From Bacteroidales bacterium (GTDB lineage Bacteria > Bacteroidota > Bacteroidia > Bacteroidales > UBA932): a stretch of 64,000 nt of DNA. Where the stretch lies: contig JAGAAF010000051.1 in the NCBI GenBank assembly GCA_017615435.1, positions 1 through 64,000 of the forward strand, given 5' to 3'. The position numbers were made by a program, and so were the translations under genes. The stretch's first letter is position 1. Each line of letters starts with the position of its first letter. Below, in pieces: positions 27,595-37,420 of the stretch. The notes below the pieces were generated by a model. That model searched no databases, had not been told where the DNA came from, and saw only the letters and a program-made list of their open reading frames with translations.

Positions 27595-30500
27595 TAATTC
27601 GAATCCAGGTACGTTACATAAACACTTGCTATGCGGAAGTCGCGTTCATAACCTTGAGTTATAGTCAGCGACGAGGCATCTCCCGTCCACGTCCAGACGG
27701 TGCCGTTTCTAGAACCGGAACCAGAATTGACCGTGAATTCATTTTGAGGCACATAACTAGTGCTCGTGAAATTGATTATGACGGAAACAATGGTTCTATT
27801 GGAACCTGAAACACTTATCTGAATATTAGAAGATCTGTTGGTTCTAATATAGCCGGCATTACGGTCGCGCACAGAACTGAATCTGACAGTAACCGGACTC
27901 GATGTAAGTGTTTGCTGGTTATTACCAGTGATCGTACTACTGTTCGTAGCGAACTGTTTAGTATATTCCGTTCCCGGCCTTCCCACTGTAGAGGATATGC
28001 TGGTCGGTTTATACAGATACGGGTTTTCGGTGATATTGAGAGTAGAAATGTCAATGCTGCAGGTTGACCCACCAGAACCTGTGGACGGGACTACCCTCAT
28101 AGTCACATCCGCCAGCGCAGACGAAGCCTGAGTGTTGCTCGAGCCAACCACATATACGTAGTAATGAGTATCATCATTGAGGTCGGGGTCGTAAGCGCTA
28201 CCGGAAGAGAATGGCGAGTAGAACTGACCGTTATCCTCGTTGATTTCAGGCTCAATACCTTCCATAACCACCAGGAAAGCCTTCGGAATGACCTTGTTGC
28301 TGGTGGACAGGCTCGCGCTTAAGTTATTGTCCGGATCCCACCACACGGTTGTTCCGTTGTGCGCCGTATCCATCGAGAACGTTACCGTCAACGGGTTATC
28401 CTCACGTGGAGTCTTGCTGAACTGCGGAGTCGTGAATAATCTCTGCGTGAAATTGTAGAAATTATCGTGATTCGATGCATCGTCGAAATAGATATTATCC
28501 ACATAGACAGTCGTTTCGCTATCCGGCATTGTGGTCTTGAAAGTACAGTCAAAGTAATTCCATTCCACACCGTCGACCGTTTCTTTGGAGAGTCCAATAT
28601 AGTCTTCCCGAGTCAGATTCTTGATAAAGAAATATGACGGGCCCGATGTGTTGGGAATAATGGACGATCCTGTCTCCACCGGCAGGATATCGCCATACGG
28701 GGTCAGGCTCTTCTTTACGCCCTCCATCTTGAACTGGATAGGGAACACTGCACGAGGAAGGTCGGTAGGGATATATACGCGAACCACCTCCACCTGGCCG
28801 CTCAACTGCTGGACATATTTCTGGCGGCATACCACTCTCATTTGCTTACGCGGTGATATCTTCACGAGGATATCACGGAAAATAGTATGACCTTCATATG
28901 TTCCAGTCACGCGGATTGCGGCATTGCGGGTAGGAGTAAAATAGCCGTCTCCGTCGATGAGCGATTCTGCCTCACCGATAGTAGTATAAACTATCCTTCC
29001 CCACTTCTCAGTTGAAGCGGCGACTATATCGGCATCATTTGTGAATCCGCTTCCGTGTCGGGCGTAAAGCACGACCTGTCCGTTCGATTTCTCAATGGAA
29101 ACTTCGTAATCGCCACCGGAAATCCTGAATACGGAAGCTGTGGCTGATGCTGCCGGGACAGGGGTGAAAGTACCCGTGCTCTCGTTCTTCGTACCAACCT
29201 CCAACGTTACGAGATTGTTATTCTCCTGGCCTGCAGTCTCGCCCACATAAGTCGGGATATAACGGAAGAATGCGTCATATGTCCCCGGTCTCACATAGAG
29301 CATTTCCGTGTATGAAGTGGAAATACTTGCGGAACCGTCGGAAATCTCAGTGATATACTGGGTCGCGGGATCACCTGAAACAGTTGCAGAGGAACTTCCC
29401 GCCGCCGCGCCGATCGAACTCTCTCCGGATCCGGCTTCGATTCCGATGAGCTTGACCGTGTATGTCTGGTTACGAAGAAGCGGGATATAGTTATTGTCCG
29501 AGTCCACGATATCCAGGGCATAGTACTTATAAAGGTCGTTGTTATTGGCGTCCTTCTCCCCTTCCTTATGGGCATAGATAAGCACTCGGGTTGCACGGTG
29601 TTCGGTGGTCGGCGTTCCTCTCTCATAGACGAACATAGGAGCCTGCAAACCAGTATCATCGTCTATGTTCGGATCCCACACCATCATCTCCAACTCGGTC
29701 GGATAGTTCGGATCTTTATTCTCGTCATTAGGATCCGGATAACTGCCGTACGTGATATCATCAGGAGAATAGCCCGCATAATTGAATGGGGCATCGGTCA
29801 GCAATGTCACCGAATCATCGGAGGAATTCAGAGGATACGACTGATAGTTACGGAAGAAATTCTCGTAGTAGATTTTTCCGTTGTAAGCGTCCACATCGGG
29901 GATGTAATTACCGTCCACGTCCGAAGCGAAAGCCTCTTCCAGGATGGGCGCCACCGCGCCCTCTGCAGGCGCAAATACCAGCGCATACTTGGCGATGGTC
30001 ACATCAGTGGAAAGATTCCTCAGGTAGATTCTGGCGAAGTTGCGAACCAACGGGATGGGGTCGGGGAACTGCTCCAGTGTGGCATCAGATGCCACATAGT
30101 TGCCGGAACCATCCATATAATACTCTTCGGATATGTTGCCGGTTTCTTCATCCACTACATCAACCATCTTGGCTTTCACACCGTGCGGGAGAAGTACCTT
30201 CTGCCAATAAGCGTCATTATAATCGTCCGTTATCTGCGAACGCACCTTACCCATCACCACATCTTCAAGATCCTGCGCACTGATGCCCGTGATAGGGGGC
30301 GTAGTCCTGAATTTCTCGGGGCAATTGGCGATGAAGTGCAGGCGGAGACGGCTGTCGCTCATCGTAAGCGCAACGCTCACATCGTAGACGTTACTCCCGT
30401 TATAGTTATCCTCGCTCACATCGTCTATCGTGGCCTGTACCCACTCATTGTAGAAACCGCTGCCGCCGAAGACCGCGACATAAATATTGTTTATCTCCGG

Positions 30501-30674
30501 TCTGTTCCCCATCGCCTTGGTGGAAGGCCCACCGCCGGGAACGGCAACCTTAAAAGACAGCTTTACCTTACCCGTAGGCTGAGTCTCACCCACCACAGGC
30601 ATTTCCTGCTCCAACTGAGTACACGAGCAGATCACAAACAGCGCCAATGCGGCAAATGCAAGAATCTTTTTCAT
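27594..30674 (-). CDS. Large fimbrial accessory lipoprotein (DUF4906-like)
   Basis: A 1026-residue lipoprotein with lipobox Cys 18 (ICSC). The N-terminal third resembles fimbrial tip or accessory proteins of Bacteroidales (Mfa3-5/DUF4906 type), with the GKVKLSFKVAV strand followed by PSTKA (Lys 53), the position of a candidate maturation site. The middle and C-terminal parts are beta-rich and repetitive in Thr, Ser and Gly, ending in ITQGYERDFRIASVYVTYLDSN. Probably a surface adhesin or pilus tip component. It follows the 869-residue paralogue by 1 bp and is coupled to capA. Confidence 0.75.
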   Translation of the reverse strand: MKKILAFAALALFVICSCTQLEQEMPVVGETQPTGKVKLSFKVAVPGGGPSTKAMGNRPEINNIYVAVFGGSGFYNEWVQATIDDVSEDNYNGSNVYDVSVALTMSDSRLRLHFIANCPEKFRTTPPITGISAQDLEDVVMGKVRSQITDDYNDAYWQKVLLPHGVKAKMVDVVDEETGNISEEYYMDGSGNYVASDATLEQFPDPIPLVRNFARIYLRNLSTDVTIAKYALVFAPAEGAVAPILEEAFASDVDGNYIPDVDAYNGKIYYENFFRNYQSYPLNSSDDSVTLLTDAPFNYAGYSPDDITYGSYPDPNDENKDPNYPTELEMMVWDPNIDDDTGLQAPMFVYERGTPTTEHRATRVLIYAHKEGEKDANNNDLYKYYALDIVDSDNNYIPLLRNQTYTVKLIGIEAGSGESSIGAAAGSSSATVSGDPATQYITEISDGSASISTSYTEMLYVRPGTYDAFFRYIPTYVGETAGQENNNLVTLEVGTKNESTGTFTPVPAASATASVFRISGGDYEVSIEKSNGQVVLYARHGSGFTNDADIVAASTEKWGRIVYTTIGEAESLIDGDGYFTPTRNAAIRVTGTYEGHTIFRDILVKISPRKQMRVVCRQKYVQQLSGQVEVVRVYIPTDLPRAVFPIQFKMEGVKKSLTPYGDILPVETGSSIIPNTSGPSYFFIKNLTREDYIGLSKETVDGVEWNYFDCTFKTTMPDSETTVYVDNIYFDDASNHDNFYNFTQRLFTTPQFSKTPREDNPLTVTFSMDTAHNGTTVWWDPDNNLSASLSTSNKVIPKAFLVVMEGIEPEINEDNGQFYSPFSSGSAYDPDLNDDTHYYVYVVGSSNTQASSALADVTMRVVPSTGSGGSTCSIDISTLNITENPYLYKPTSISSTVGRPGTEYTKQFATNSSTITGNNQQTLTSSPVTVRFSSVRDRNAGYIRTNRSSNIQISVSGSNRTIVSVIINFTSTSYVPQNEFTVNSGSGSRNGTVWTWTGDASSLTITQGYERDFRIASVYVTYLDSN

Positions 30675-30675
30675 A

Positions 30676-33285
30676 TTACTCAGCGATATTTACGGTTGAA
30701 CTATCCTGGTCACCCCAGGTAAAGGTGTTTATCTTATTGTCAGGAAGCTTGGCCCGATCGCTCTCGCTCCAATACCAGTCGTCATACACGCAACGGACAT
30801 AGGTGCGTCCACTATCCACGTTGTTCTGGGTGAAAGCCTGAGTATAAGACGGAGTCTTGCCCAACTCCACCACCACATATCCGCTGTTACACCAATATGC
30901 AGTCTTACCGGAAGTATTACCAAGGAGAAGAGGAATCTTACCATCGGCGTTCAACTGTGCTATATATTCGATTTCCGCCTTTGTCGGCACTCTCCAGCGC
31001 CCTGCCGGATAACCGGATTCCTGATAGGAAGCACAGCGTCGGAATGCATCATAATAAGTAAGATATTGTGTAGCACCAAATGAAGATGCAATTCTGATTC
31101 GCGGGGCGATAACCTTATTGTATGAAGTGTCGGTGCCCACCGGATAATAATACGTCAACGCGCGGTTGGTACCGCCCCAGTCATTAGCCGATGTACTCCA
31201 CGTCGCAGCATTGGTATTGGTAGTAGTAAACGAAGTCTTGCTACCATTGAGATTGTAAGGCGTCAACTGGCGTGGATCTCCAAGCATATATTGGGAGATT
31301 GTGCCGGTAGTGGGAAGAACTGACGTCTCAATGATATACATATTTGTATTTGTATTACTCGAGTTGCTCAGGTTACCCGGCGATGAACCCAAATAATATG
31401 TCCAGTTTTGCACAGAACTGGCTGTATAGGATCCACTTGCACTATTCGAGCTGGGACTGCCGTTCTGGGCTCCATTCACGAACGCATAACCATAATTACT
31501 TTTACCTCCCGCATTTGCCTCCGGATGGATCTGGATCGGCGGGCGCTGCTCCACCATCACATCCGTATAATAGGACTCTCCGAATTCATCGGCGTGCCGG
31601 ATTCGCATTCGGATGGTATAAGGAGCGACGTCGTAATTCTCGGAGGAAAGATCCCTGTTGAGAGTATGATGGACTATAACCTGCTCTTTCCCGGTTGCGT
31701 CCGCCTTCACGGACCAGCCGTAAGTCCCGGAGGGATTAGCCCCGAAAGTAATCTCCTGCGTGTCTGCAGACACCTCTGTTGCGGAATAATCCGGCTTGGA
31801 GATTACAATTTTATCTTCTACCAAATGCTCGTCATCCTTGAAGAACGGATTGTAAACCTTGGGATTTGTGCCCACATAATTGGCATCCACCATATGATCA
31901 TCCTTGTAGGCATTTGTCTCATCCACACTGAAGCCAACTACCTCAACCGGATGGCTTGAAGTAATGGGGATAACCAGATCATCCGTATTGTAGAGAATGT
32001 ACTCGGTGGTCGGCACACTCAGATACCTGGCCGCCACAACCTGAGCAGGTATAACGGTGATTTCGGTCACGACCGTCGCGGTGCTCATATCCACTTCCCC
32101 TTCCCAATCAGAAATACAATAAGATATGGTCGCCACCGGAGGAACCGGTTCCTCGCCGCCGAGGATCTTGACATCGATATAAATACGATACCAATTATTG
32201 CTTTCAAGAGTGTTGATAGCAAAAGGTATCTTATAATAATAGTATTTAGTACGCGTGGCTCCTGACAACTCAGTGGTCCAGGGGATGATGAGTTTCAGGT
32301 AAGGCTCGGTGGCCACACCATAATCCCAGGTCGATGGATATGTGTAGAAAGGCGAGTCAGAATCCAGGACGGTGCCGGCTCCATTCTTGATACCGGCCAC
32401 ATAGACAGTACACTCCTCCATTTCTCCATCCCGCTCACGCTCTGCTGTCTCACCGCTATCCACCAGATTGCGACCCTGATACTCATAAAGCAGTTCATCG
32501 TCGTAGGCGGCATCATTGTCTTTGTCGCAGTCTACCACACGGTAATCCACCTTATTGATACCGGTCGGCACGGGGGTAGGCGTTCCACCCAAAACAGCGT
32601 GACGCATCGCATACACCAGGTAAATCGACATACTCCCCGTATTAGGAGTCCAGGTCGTTCCGCTTTCGGAGGTGGAACTCGCCACAGTCATATTGAAACT
32701 GACCTTCGCCGCAACTCTTTTGAGACGGACATCGCCCTTTGCCGGAGTACTTCCCTTCGGATTGATAAGCGTCAGGGTGGCGGATCCCACCATCACGAAA
32801 CTGTCCTGGGTGAGATTGGACCAGCGAGCCGTGTCAAGAGCAAGGTTCATAAGATCCTCTCTCGTGGAACATCCTGAATAGACCGACGCGTTTCCACCAG
32901 AGTAATTCGCAACAATGACGACGTTGCAGGTGGACTCATTCTGTGCGATACCGTTGAATATGTTCTGCACCTCCGGGAACGTAACCGGAATTCTTACATA
33001 TTCATTCTCGACAAGGACGTTGACTGCGGACTTTCTGATAATAGCACCAGGGGTATCTTCCTTGAAGAAGAAGATGTCTACCCTGTTGTTGACAATCAGG
33101 TTCTCGTTGCGGGCTTGCTCGCCGGGCCGTTCTTCAGTTTTTGTCTCCAGCTCATTAGTCCTGATATGGAGCATAATGCCGTCTTCCCGGACTGTCTTAT
33201 TGTTCGGAACTATCTCTTCCCCCACACAGGAGAAAGCCATAACAGAGGCAAAAGCCAGGAGCAGATAATTGATAATCTTCTTCAT
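30676..33285 (-). CDS. Fimbrial tip/adhesin lipoprotein with C-terminal FISUMP-like domain
   Basis: An 869-residue lipoprotein from ATG 33285 (Cys 20, MAFSCVG). This start is preferred because AAAGGAGG lies 7 nt upstream, a strong Shine-Dalgarno sequence placed right at the preceding stop. The N-terminal region follows the DUF4906/Mfa tip pattern, with ETKTEE (Lys 49) as the candidate processing site. The C-terminus (about 780-869: SGYPAGRWRVPTKAEIEYIAQLN, then YWC and YVRCVYDDWYW) resembles the lectin-like FISUMP domain that ends many Bacteroidales tip proteins. Likely the distal adhesin. Confidence 0.78.
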   Translation of the reverse strand: MKKIINYLLLAFASVMAFSCVGEEIVPNNKTVREDGIMLHIRTNELETKTEERPGEQARNENLIVNNRVDIFFFKEDTPGAIIRKSAVNVLVENEYVRIPVTFPEVQNIFNGIAQNESTCNVVIVANYSGGNASVYSGCSTREDLMNLALDTARWSNLTQDSFVMVGSATLTLINPKGSTPAKGDVRLKRVAAKVSFNMTVASSTSESGTTWTPNTGSMSIYLVYAMRHAVLGGTPTPVPTGINKVDYRVVDCDKDNDAAYDDELLYEYQGRNLVDSGETAERERDGEMEECTVYVAGIKNGAGTVLDSDSPFYTYPSTWDYGVATEPYLKLIIPWTTELSGATRTKYYYYKIPFAINTLESNNWYRIYIDVKILGGEEPVPPVATISYCISDWEGEVDMSTATVVTEITVIPAQVVAARYLSVPTTEYILYNTDDLVIPITSSHPVEVVGFSVDETNAYKDDHMVDANYVGTNPKVYNPFFKDDEHLVEDKIVISKPDYSATEVSADTQEITFGANPSGTYGWSVKADATGKEQVIVHHTLNRDLSSENYDVAPYTIRMRIRHADEFGESYYTDVMVEQRPPIQIHPEANAGGKSNYGYAFVNGAQNGSPSSNSASGSYTASSVQNWTYYLGSSPGNLSNSSNTNTNMYIIETSVLPTTGTISQYMLGDPRQLTPYNLNGSKTSFTTTNTNAATWSTSANDWGGTNRALTYYYPVGTDTSYNKVIAPRIRIASSFGATQYLTYYDAFRRCASYQESGYPAGRWRVPTKAEIEYIAQLNADGKIPLLLGNTSGKTAYWCNSGYVVVELGKTPSYTQAFTQNNVDSGRTYVRCVYDDWYWSESDRAKLPDNKINTFTWGDQDSSTVNIAE

Positions 33286-33298
33286 AGTCAAACCTCCT

Positions 33299-34798
33299 TT
33301 ATGATACGACACGGATTACTTTCCAGTTCTTACGGTTAAACTCTGAATTGGCGTCGTGCCACTCGTTACCCATATAGATGGAAACGTTGAAATAAGCTGT
33401 TACTGTATACTCCGGAGCAGCCGATGAGGCTGTGATGGTGAACGCAACCTTACCATTGTTCGGCGCCGACATCATATCCATATCTATATTACCCTCGTGA
33501 GGAGTAATCGTAAAATACTGCGCCGCCTCCGCGGGATAGAGCGAGACCTGCCACCTTCCGTGAAGAGGGGCCTCGATGTAGAACTCTCCATTTATGACCT
33601 CCGACGTATTGGTCAGTTCTATGGTATAATTAGTCCCTGCCACGCTATTCTTGTAAAGCATAAGCACTCCGTCGTGGAACTCATTGCCGGTGCGGGCGGC
33701 AATTGAATTGTCGGCATAATCCCAGGATTCTTCAGAATAAGTCCAGGGAGCCACGAACGGCAGGAGATCGATGGAACCATTCTTGAACTGAAGGGTAAGC
33801 GTATACTTCTTACCGGCCTCAAGGCCCGTGTCGGTAATAGGCACACCGCTTATTCGAATATTCTTGAGCTCGACCGTGGAAGTATACTCTGTGGGCACGT
33901 CCTCGTCGTCCAGGATATCATAGGTGATAAGGAGCTTTGCATTCTCCATCTCCGCCGCCGTCTGGGGCCACATAATCTTATGCCCGCTCCAGAGTGTATA
34001 GGTTCCCGTCTCGGCAGCAAGAGGCTGATTTGAGGGAAGGGCGGGGATAAAATTGCCTTCAGTAGAATTCACATAGTACACCTGACCGGTGCTAAAGTTT
34101 ATGAGCGCGCCCCTTGTGTTGTACATATCGTCGGACTCCACATTTTTCAGGACTATCCTGTTGTCGGACACATTCTGAATAGTGATGTTGAGCGCGGTAA
34201 ACAGATGCGAGAACGACAGCGGCACAAGCTGGCCGTAGCCGGCATTGCCGGGAGCCAGCGAGTATGTCGGAGCATACAGGAAATCGAACTGGGTAGTGCT
34301 CGTAGTAATGGTTTTCTGAGGAATCGTAAGAGTCATCGTGCTGCTGTCATACGAAGGATTCTCTCCGAAAAACGCATTGTAATTCAGACCCGTCTGCCCA
34401 GCGTCATCCAGCAGCCAACCGAAAAAATTGTGCGTTCCCGAGCGCGTCCATCTGTAGGAATTACCGGAACTGTAGGTCCAGGCGCCGTCTCCGCCGGGAT
34501 ACTCCAGGACATCGCCGAAATACTCGAAAAAGTCACCGTCCTCTGCAGTAACATCCACACCGTCCACTACTATCTTACCGGTAAAGTCAGACAGATAGTC
34601 ATAGACCTGAACGGTAGTATTGTCATTATCTATGCTCGTAAGAAAAGCCTTGGTGGCTTTCCCGGGAGCGGATACTTGCGTGCTTATGCCAATGACGGAG
34701 TCCAGATACACCGATTCCCCGCCGGGATCTTTCCCGCACGAGAGGAACAACAGTGCCAGGACGGATGGCAACAAGATGTATTTAGAATCTCTCATCAT
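33299..34798 (-). CDS. Fimbrillin-family lipoprotein (accessory pilin)
   Basis: A 499-residue lipoprotein (Cys 21, FLSCGKD). The fold pattern resembles fimbrillin_A/Mfa-like proteins: a Lys-Ala-Thr-Lys-Ala stretch (Lys 50) after the lipid anchor, a Trp/Gly-rich N-domain with HNFFGWLLDD, the ATLNI-like FSHLFTALNITIQN strand, and GKKYTLTLQF near residue 335. It is longer than the five shaft-like pilins and lacks their terminal FDPA motif, so it is probably an adaptor or tip-proximal subunit. It begins 65 bp after the previous pilin, across a GC-rich hairpin. Confidence 0.75.
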   Translation of the reverse strand: MMRDSKYILLPSVLALLFLSCGKDPGGESVYLDSVIGISTQVSAPGKATKAFLTSIDNDNTTVQVYDYLSDFTGKIVVDGVDVTAEDGDFFEYFGDVLEYPGGDGAWTYSSGNSYRWTRSGTHNFFGWLLDDAGQTGLNYNAFFGENPSYDSSTMTLTIPQKTITTSTTQFDFLYAPTYSLAPGNAGYGQLVPLSFSHLFTALNITIQNVSDNRIVLKNVESDDMYNTRGALINFSTGQVYYVNSTEGNFIPALPSNQPLAAETGTYTLWSGHKIMWPQTAAEMENAKLLITYDILDDEDVPTEYTSTVELKNIRISGVPITDTGLEAGKKYTLTLQFKNGSIDLLPFVAPWTYSEESWDYADNSIAARTGNEFHDGVLMLYKNSVAGTNYTIELTNTSEVINGEFYIEAPLHGRWQVSLYPAEAAQYFTITPHEGNIDMDMMSAPNNGKVAFTITASSAAPEYTVTAYFNVSIYMGNEWHDANSEFNRKNWKVIRVVS

Positions 34799-34819
34799 AA
34801 AAATCTAATACTATTCGGA

Positions 34820-34847
34820 GCCGGGTGGAGTTTCACCCCCGCCCGGC
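34820..34847 (-). other. Inter-pilin hairpin A
   Basis: GCCGGG (34820-34825) pairs with CCCGGC (34842-34847), with GGGTG/CACCC as an alternative inner stem. It lies in the gap after the 376-residue pilin, without a U-tract, and may be an attenuator or mRNA-stabilising structure. Confidence 0.5.
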
Positions 34848-34863
34848 CATAAAGGGCTAGCTA

Positions 34864-35994
34864 CTAAAGGTCAAGCTCCACGGAAGTGGTGGCTTCCTGA
34901 GTCTCCCAAGCGGAGATTGCAGGGTCGAAGTAGATAGGCTTCGATGCAGGGCCGATGTAGACGTTGTAGGTGATAGCCTTGTTCATCTCCCAAGCGTAGA
35001 TGCCGGTAACGCCGGTAACGGTAGGGATGAGAAGGTCGGTCTCAGCAATGAGGTCGGTCTGGGTGAGAATAGAAGAATAGGTAGTCTCACCTGCAGCCTT
35101 GCGGAGGGTCTCCACGTCGAATTTGAACTTAAGCTTCTGAAGACCTGCCTCGAGAGCCTGAGGAAGCATATAGACCTCGTCAAGAATTTTCACACCCTCG
35201 TTGGTCTTAAGAACGTAGTTCTGGGAAATCTTGTAGAGCTCGCTGGTAAGGGAGTTGTAAGAACCTGCGGTAGGAGTCCACACAGCCTGGTCGTCTGCAT
35301 TGAGCGGCTTGGTCCAGGGAACGAGACCGGTTGCATTCTGATCGGAAAGGGTGAGGGTTACGCTTCCCTTGGTGAAAACGCTGTCGAGATAAGCTTCCTT
35401 CATAGTGACATTCCACTTGGTGGTGTCGCCGTTCTCTGCTTTGAAGTCGTAGCTGAGGATGACATTGATGGTCACCTTCGCGCCTGCGTGACGGAAATAG
35501 GTAGGAACACCCACGAGGGAGAGGCTGGTACCATCGTTCACATCATCAGAGTTGTCGAAGAACTTGACGGCTTTGTCGGCATACATAATGTCCACCTGAT
35601 TTGCCGTGAAATCCACATCGTTGTAAGTGATGGCAGTTGCGCTCACCTGAGGGACAGCACCCTGCACATCGTAAGGATAGTAGCTGAAGAAGTCGACAGT
35701 CTGGTTCTTGGGCCAGAAGTAAGAGGTAACGGGAGCCCACTTGTTGTTGGTGGCGTCGAACTTGATCTCGATGTTGTTCATAAAGAACTCACCGGGGGTT
35801 CCTGCAGTCCACGCATAGGTACCGAAGGTCTCGGTCTTGGGGAACTCGGTTCCCGTAACGGCCTTGGTCTGGGTCAGGTACTTAGCTGCCTGGAAGGTGA
35901 TGAGGTTGTCCTGAGCTTCGTTAACGAACTCAGTCTTGGAGCAAGCGGTGATAGCCATCACTGCAACAGCTGCGAAGAAGAATAACTTTTTCAT
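34864..35994 (-). CDS. Fimbrillin-family pilin 5 of the tandem array
   Basis: A 376-residue type V pilin precursor: lipobox Cys 18 (AITACSKTEFV), LITFQAAKYLTQTKA with the candidate processing Lys 44, the WPKNQTVDFFSYYPYD segment, the FRHAGAKVTINVILSYDF strand, and the C-terminal ITYNVYIGPASKPIYFDPAISAW, where the FDP...W motif is shared by the array. In FimA/Mfa1 pili the lipidated precursor is cleaved after a basic residue and polymerises by strand exchange (known for the family). This copy is last of the five pilins and is preceded and followed by hairpins. Confidence 0.85.
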   Translation of the reverse strand: MKKLFFFAAVAVMAITACSKTEFVNEAQDNLITFQAAKYLTQTKAVTGTEFPKTETFGTYAWTAGTPGEFFMNNIEIKFDATNNKWAPVTSYFWPKNQTVDFFSYYPYDVQGAVPQVSATAITYNDVDFTANQVDIMYADKAVKFFDNSDDVNDGTSLSLVGVPTYFRHAGAKVTINVILSYDFKAENGDTTKWNVTMKEAYLDSVFTKGSVTLTLSDQNATGLVPWTKPLNADDQAVWTPTAGSYNSLTSELYKISQNYVLKTNEGVKILDEVYMLPQALEAGLQKLKFKFDVETLRKAAGETTYSSILTQTDLIAETDLLIPTVTGVTGIYAWEMNKAITYNVYIGPASKPIYFDPAISAWETQEATTSVELDL

Positions 35995-36063
35995 AATAAT
36001 GAATTAATGAGTTAATAATTAGTAATAATATTTTGTTGTAATAATTTGTTTCGGGTGGCCCGT

Positions 36064-36082
36064 GGGCGGCTTCACGCCGCCC
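36064..36082 (-). other. Inter-pilin hairpin B
   Basis: Perfect 7-bp stem GGGCGGC / GCCGCCC with loop TTCAC in the gap between pilins 4 and 5. Confidence 0.55.
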
Positions 36083-36132
36083 CGGTGCCTAAAAAAGCAT
36101 TATGTTGAGTATTGTGTATGTCACTGTATTAA

Positions 36133-37341
36133 TTAGTCTTCGTTCTCGTTGAGGTTTACGTCTGTCGAATACTGATTCGCCCAGTCGACGACGGCAGGAT
36201 CGAAGGTAACGGGGATGTTGCTGTAAGGATTGATAGAAATCCTGTACGTAATGTTGCGGTTGTCCAGCCAGGATGTGAGACCTCCATTGTTAAGGCGCAC
36301 CTCGGAAACGACCTCCTCTATCGCCCACTCATTGGGGGCGCTTGCATACTTGGTCTTGATGGTGTAGGCCACGACCAGTTTCTGGTCGGTAGTGGTCGCG
36401 ATAGGATCAGCAGTGGGATCGGTCGGATCATCGTCCGCGCCGAGAGCCTGAGGCAGAAGGATTCTGGTCTTGCCGAGGGCGGTGTAATTGTCTGTTGATG
36501 CGAGGTTTGCTGCCGTGTTTTCAATAAGGCTGAGCTCAAAGGTGCCGGCAGGCTGGTAATCATAATCTGCGATCTCAGAGTGGTCTGAAGCCCATTTGGT
36601 GGCATTCGCTGCAGGAATCTGGTTGAAAGTACCCTTATTGTCGATGTTCACGATGTCCACGTCGGTAATTTCAATCTTGATTTCGGTGACGTTGGGGTTC
36701 TTCTGGCCGATAGCCCTGAATGCGAAACCTATCTTGCAAAGAGCGTGGTTGAAGATGGTGGGAACACCGGAGAAAGCGCTTTCGGGATTGGAATTGTCAG
36801 TCACGAGAGCTCCGTTAGAGTTGGTGTTCTTGCCGCAGTTTGCCGCAAGGTCAGCGTACATAAGGTCGATGTCCGTATCGTCCACGATGGTGTAGTTGGT
36901 GAACACAAAGCCCTTGTCCACATCATATTCGGGAACCTCGGAATAGCCGTCCACTGATGCATTGGCAGCCGTGGTGTAAGGCGAATACGAGGCGAAGGTA
37001 ATGTAACCGGACTTGGTCCAGTAATAGGTGGATGTCGGAGCCCACACGTTAACGTTGTTGACCGGATGATAGGTCACTTCCTGGTTGTCCATAAACACCA
37101 TAGTCTGATCGGCGGCAATGCCGGTCCACTCGTCTTTGGTCCACCAGGCGAAGGTTCCGAACGGAACATCCTGAGGGTATGCCAGACCGGCGTAGGGCAA
37201 ATCCTGGCCCTTGGTCTGAAGCAGATGGTTCACCACCGAAAAGGTGATGGCGGTGTCGGGAGTCAAATCCACGAACTCCGTTTTTGAGCAGGACGCCATT
37301 GCAACAATGGCCGCTGCTGCGATAATCAAATACTTTTTCAT
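36133..37341 (-). CDS. Fimbrillin-family pilin 4 of the tandem array
   Basis: A 402-residue pilin precursor: lipobox Cys 18 (MASCSKTEFV), ITFSVVNHLLQTKG with candidate processing Lys 44, YYWTKSGYITFASYSPY, FNHALCKIGFAFRA, and the C-terminal ITYRISINPYSNIPVTFDPAVVDW. The order of blocks is identical to pilin 5, but residues diverge strongly except at these landmarks, as expected for surface subunits under diversifying selection. Cotranscribed in the array; no internal TAnnTTTG box is seen upstream. Confidence 0.85.
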   Translation of the reverse strand: MKKYLIIAAAAIVAMASCSKTEFVDLTPDTAITFSVVNHLLQTKGQDLPYAGLAYPQDVPFGTFAWWTKDEWTGIAADQTMVFMDNQEVTYHPVNNVNVWAPTSTYYWTKSGYITFASYSPYTTAANASVDGYSEVPEYDVDKGFVFTNYTIVDDTDIDLMYADLAANCGKNTNSNGALVTDNSNPESAFSGVPTIFNHALCKIGFAFRAIGQKNPNVTEIKIEITDVDIVNIDNKGTFNQIPAANATKWASDHSEIADYDYQPAGTFELSLIENTAANLASTDNYTALGKTRILLPQALGADDDPTDPTADPIATTTDQKLVVAYTIKTKYASAPNEWAIEEVVSEVRLNNGGLTSWLDNRNITYRISINPYSNIPVTFDPAVVDWANQYSTDVNLNENED

Positions 37342-37384
37342 AATGCTTTGAGTTTCAATTGTTTTCTTTCATTTCTTCGGACCC

Positions 37385-37406
37385 CCGGGCAGGGTCAGCC
37401 GCCCGG
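37385..37406 (-). other. Inter-pilin hairpin C
   Basis: CCGGGC / GCCCGG with a 10-nt loop AGGGTCAGCC, in the gap between pilins 3 and 4. The loop is identical to hairpin D. Confidence 0.55.
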
Positions 37407-37420
37407 AGGCAATAATAGTA

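Noticed and set aside
36001..36132. Intrinsic terminators ending transcription after each pilin
   Set aside because: The hairpins between pilins lack U-tracts and no new promoter box follows, so full termination is unlikely.
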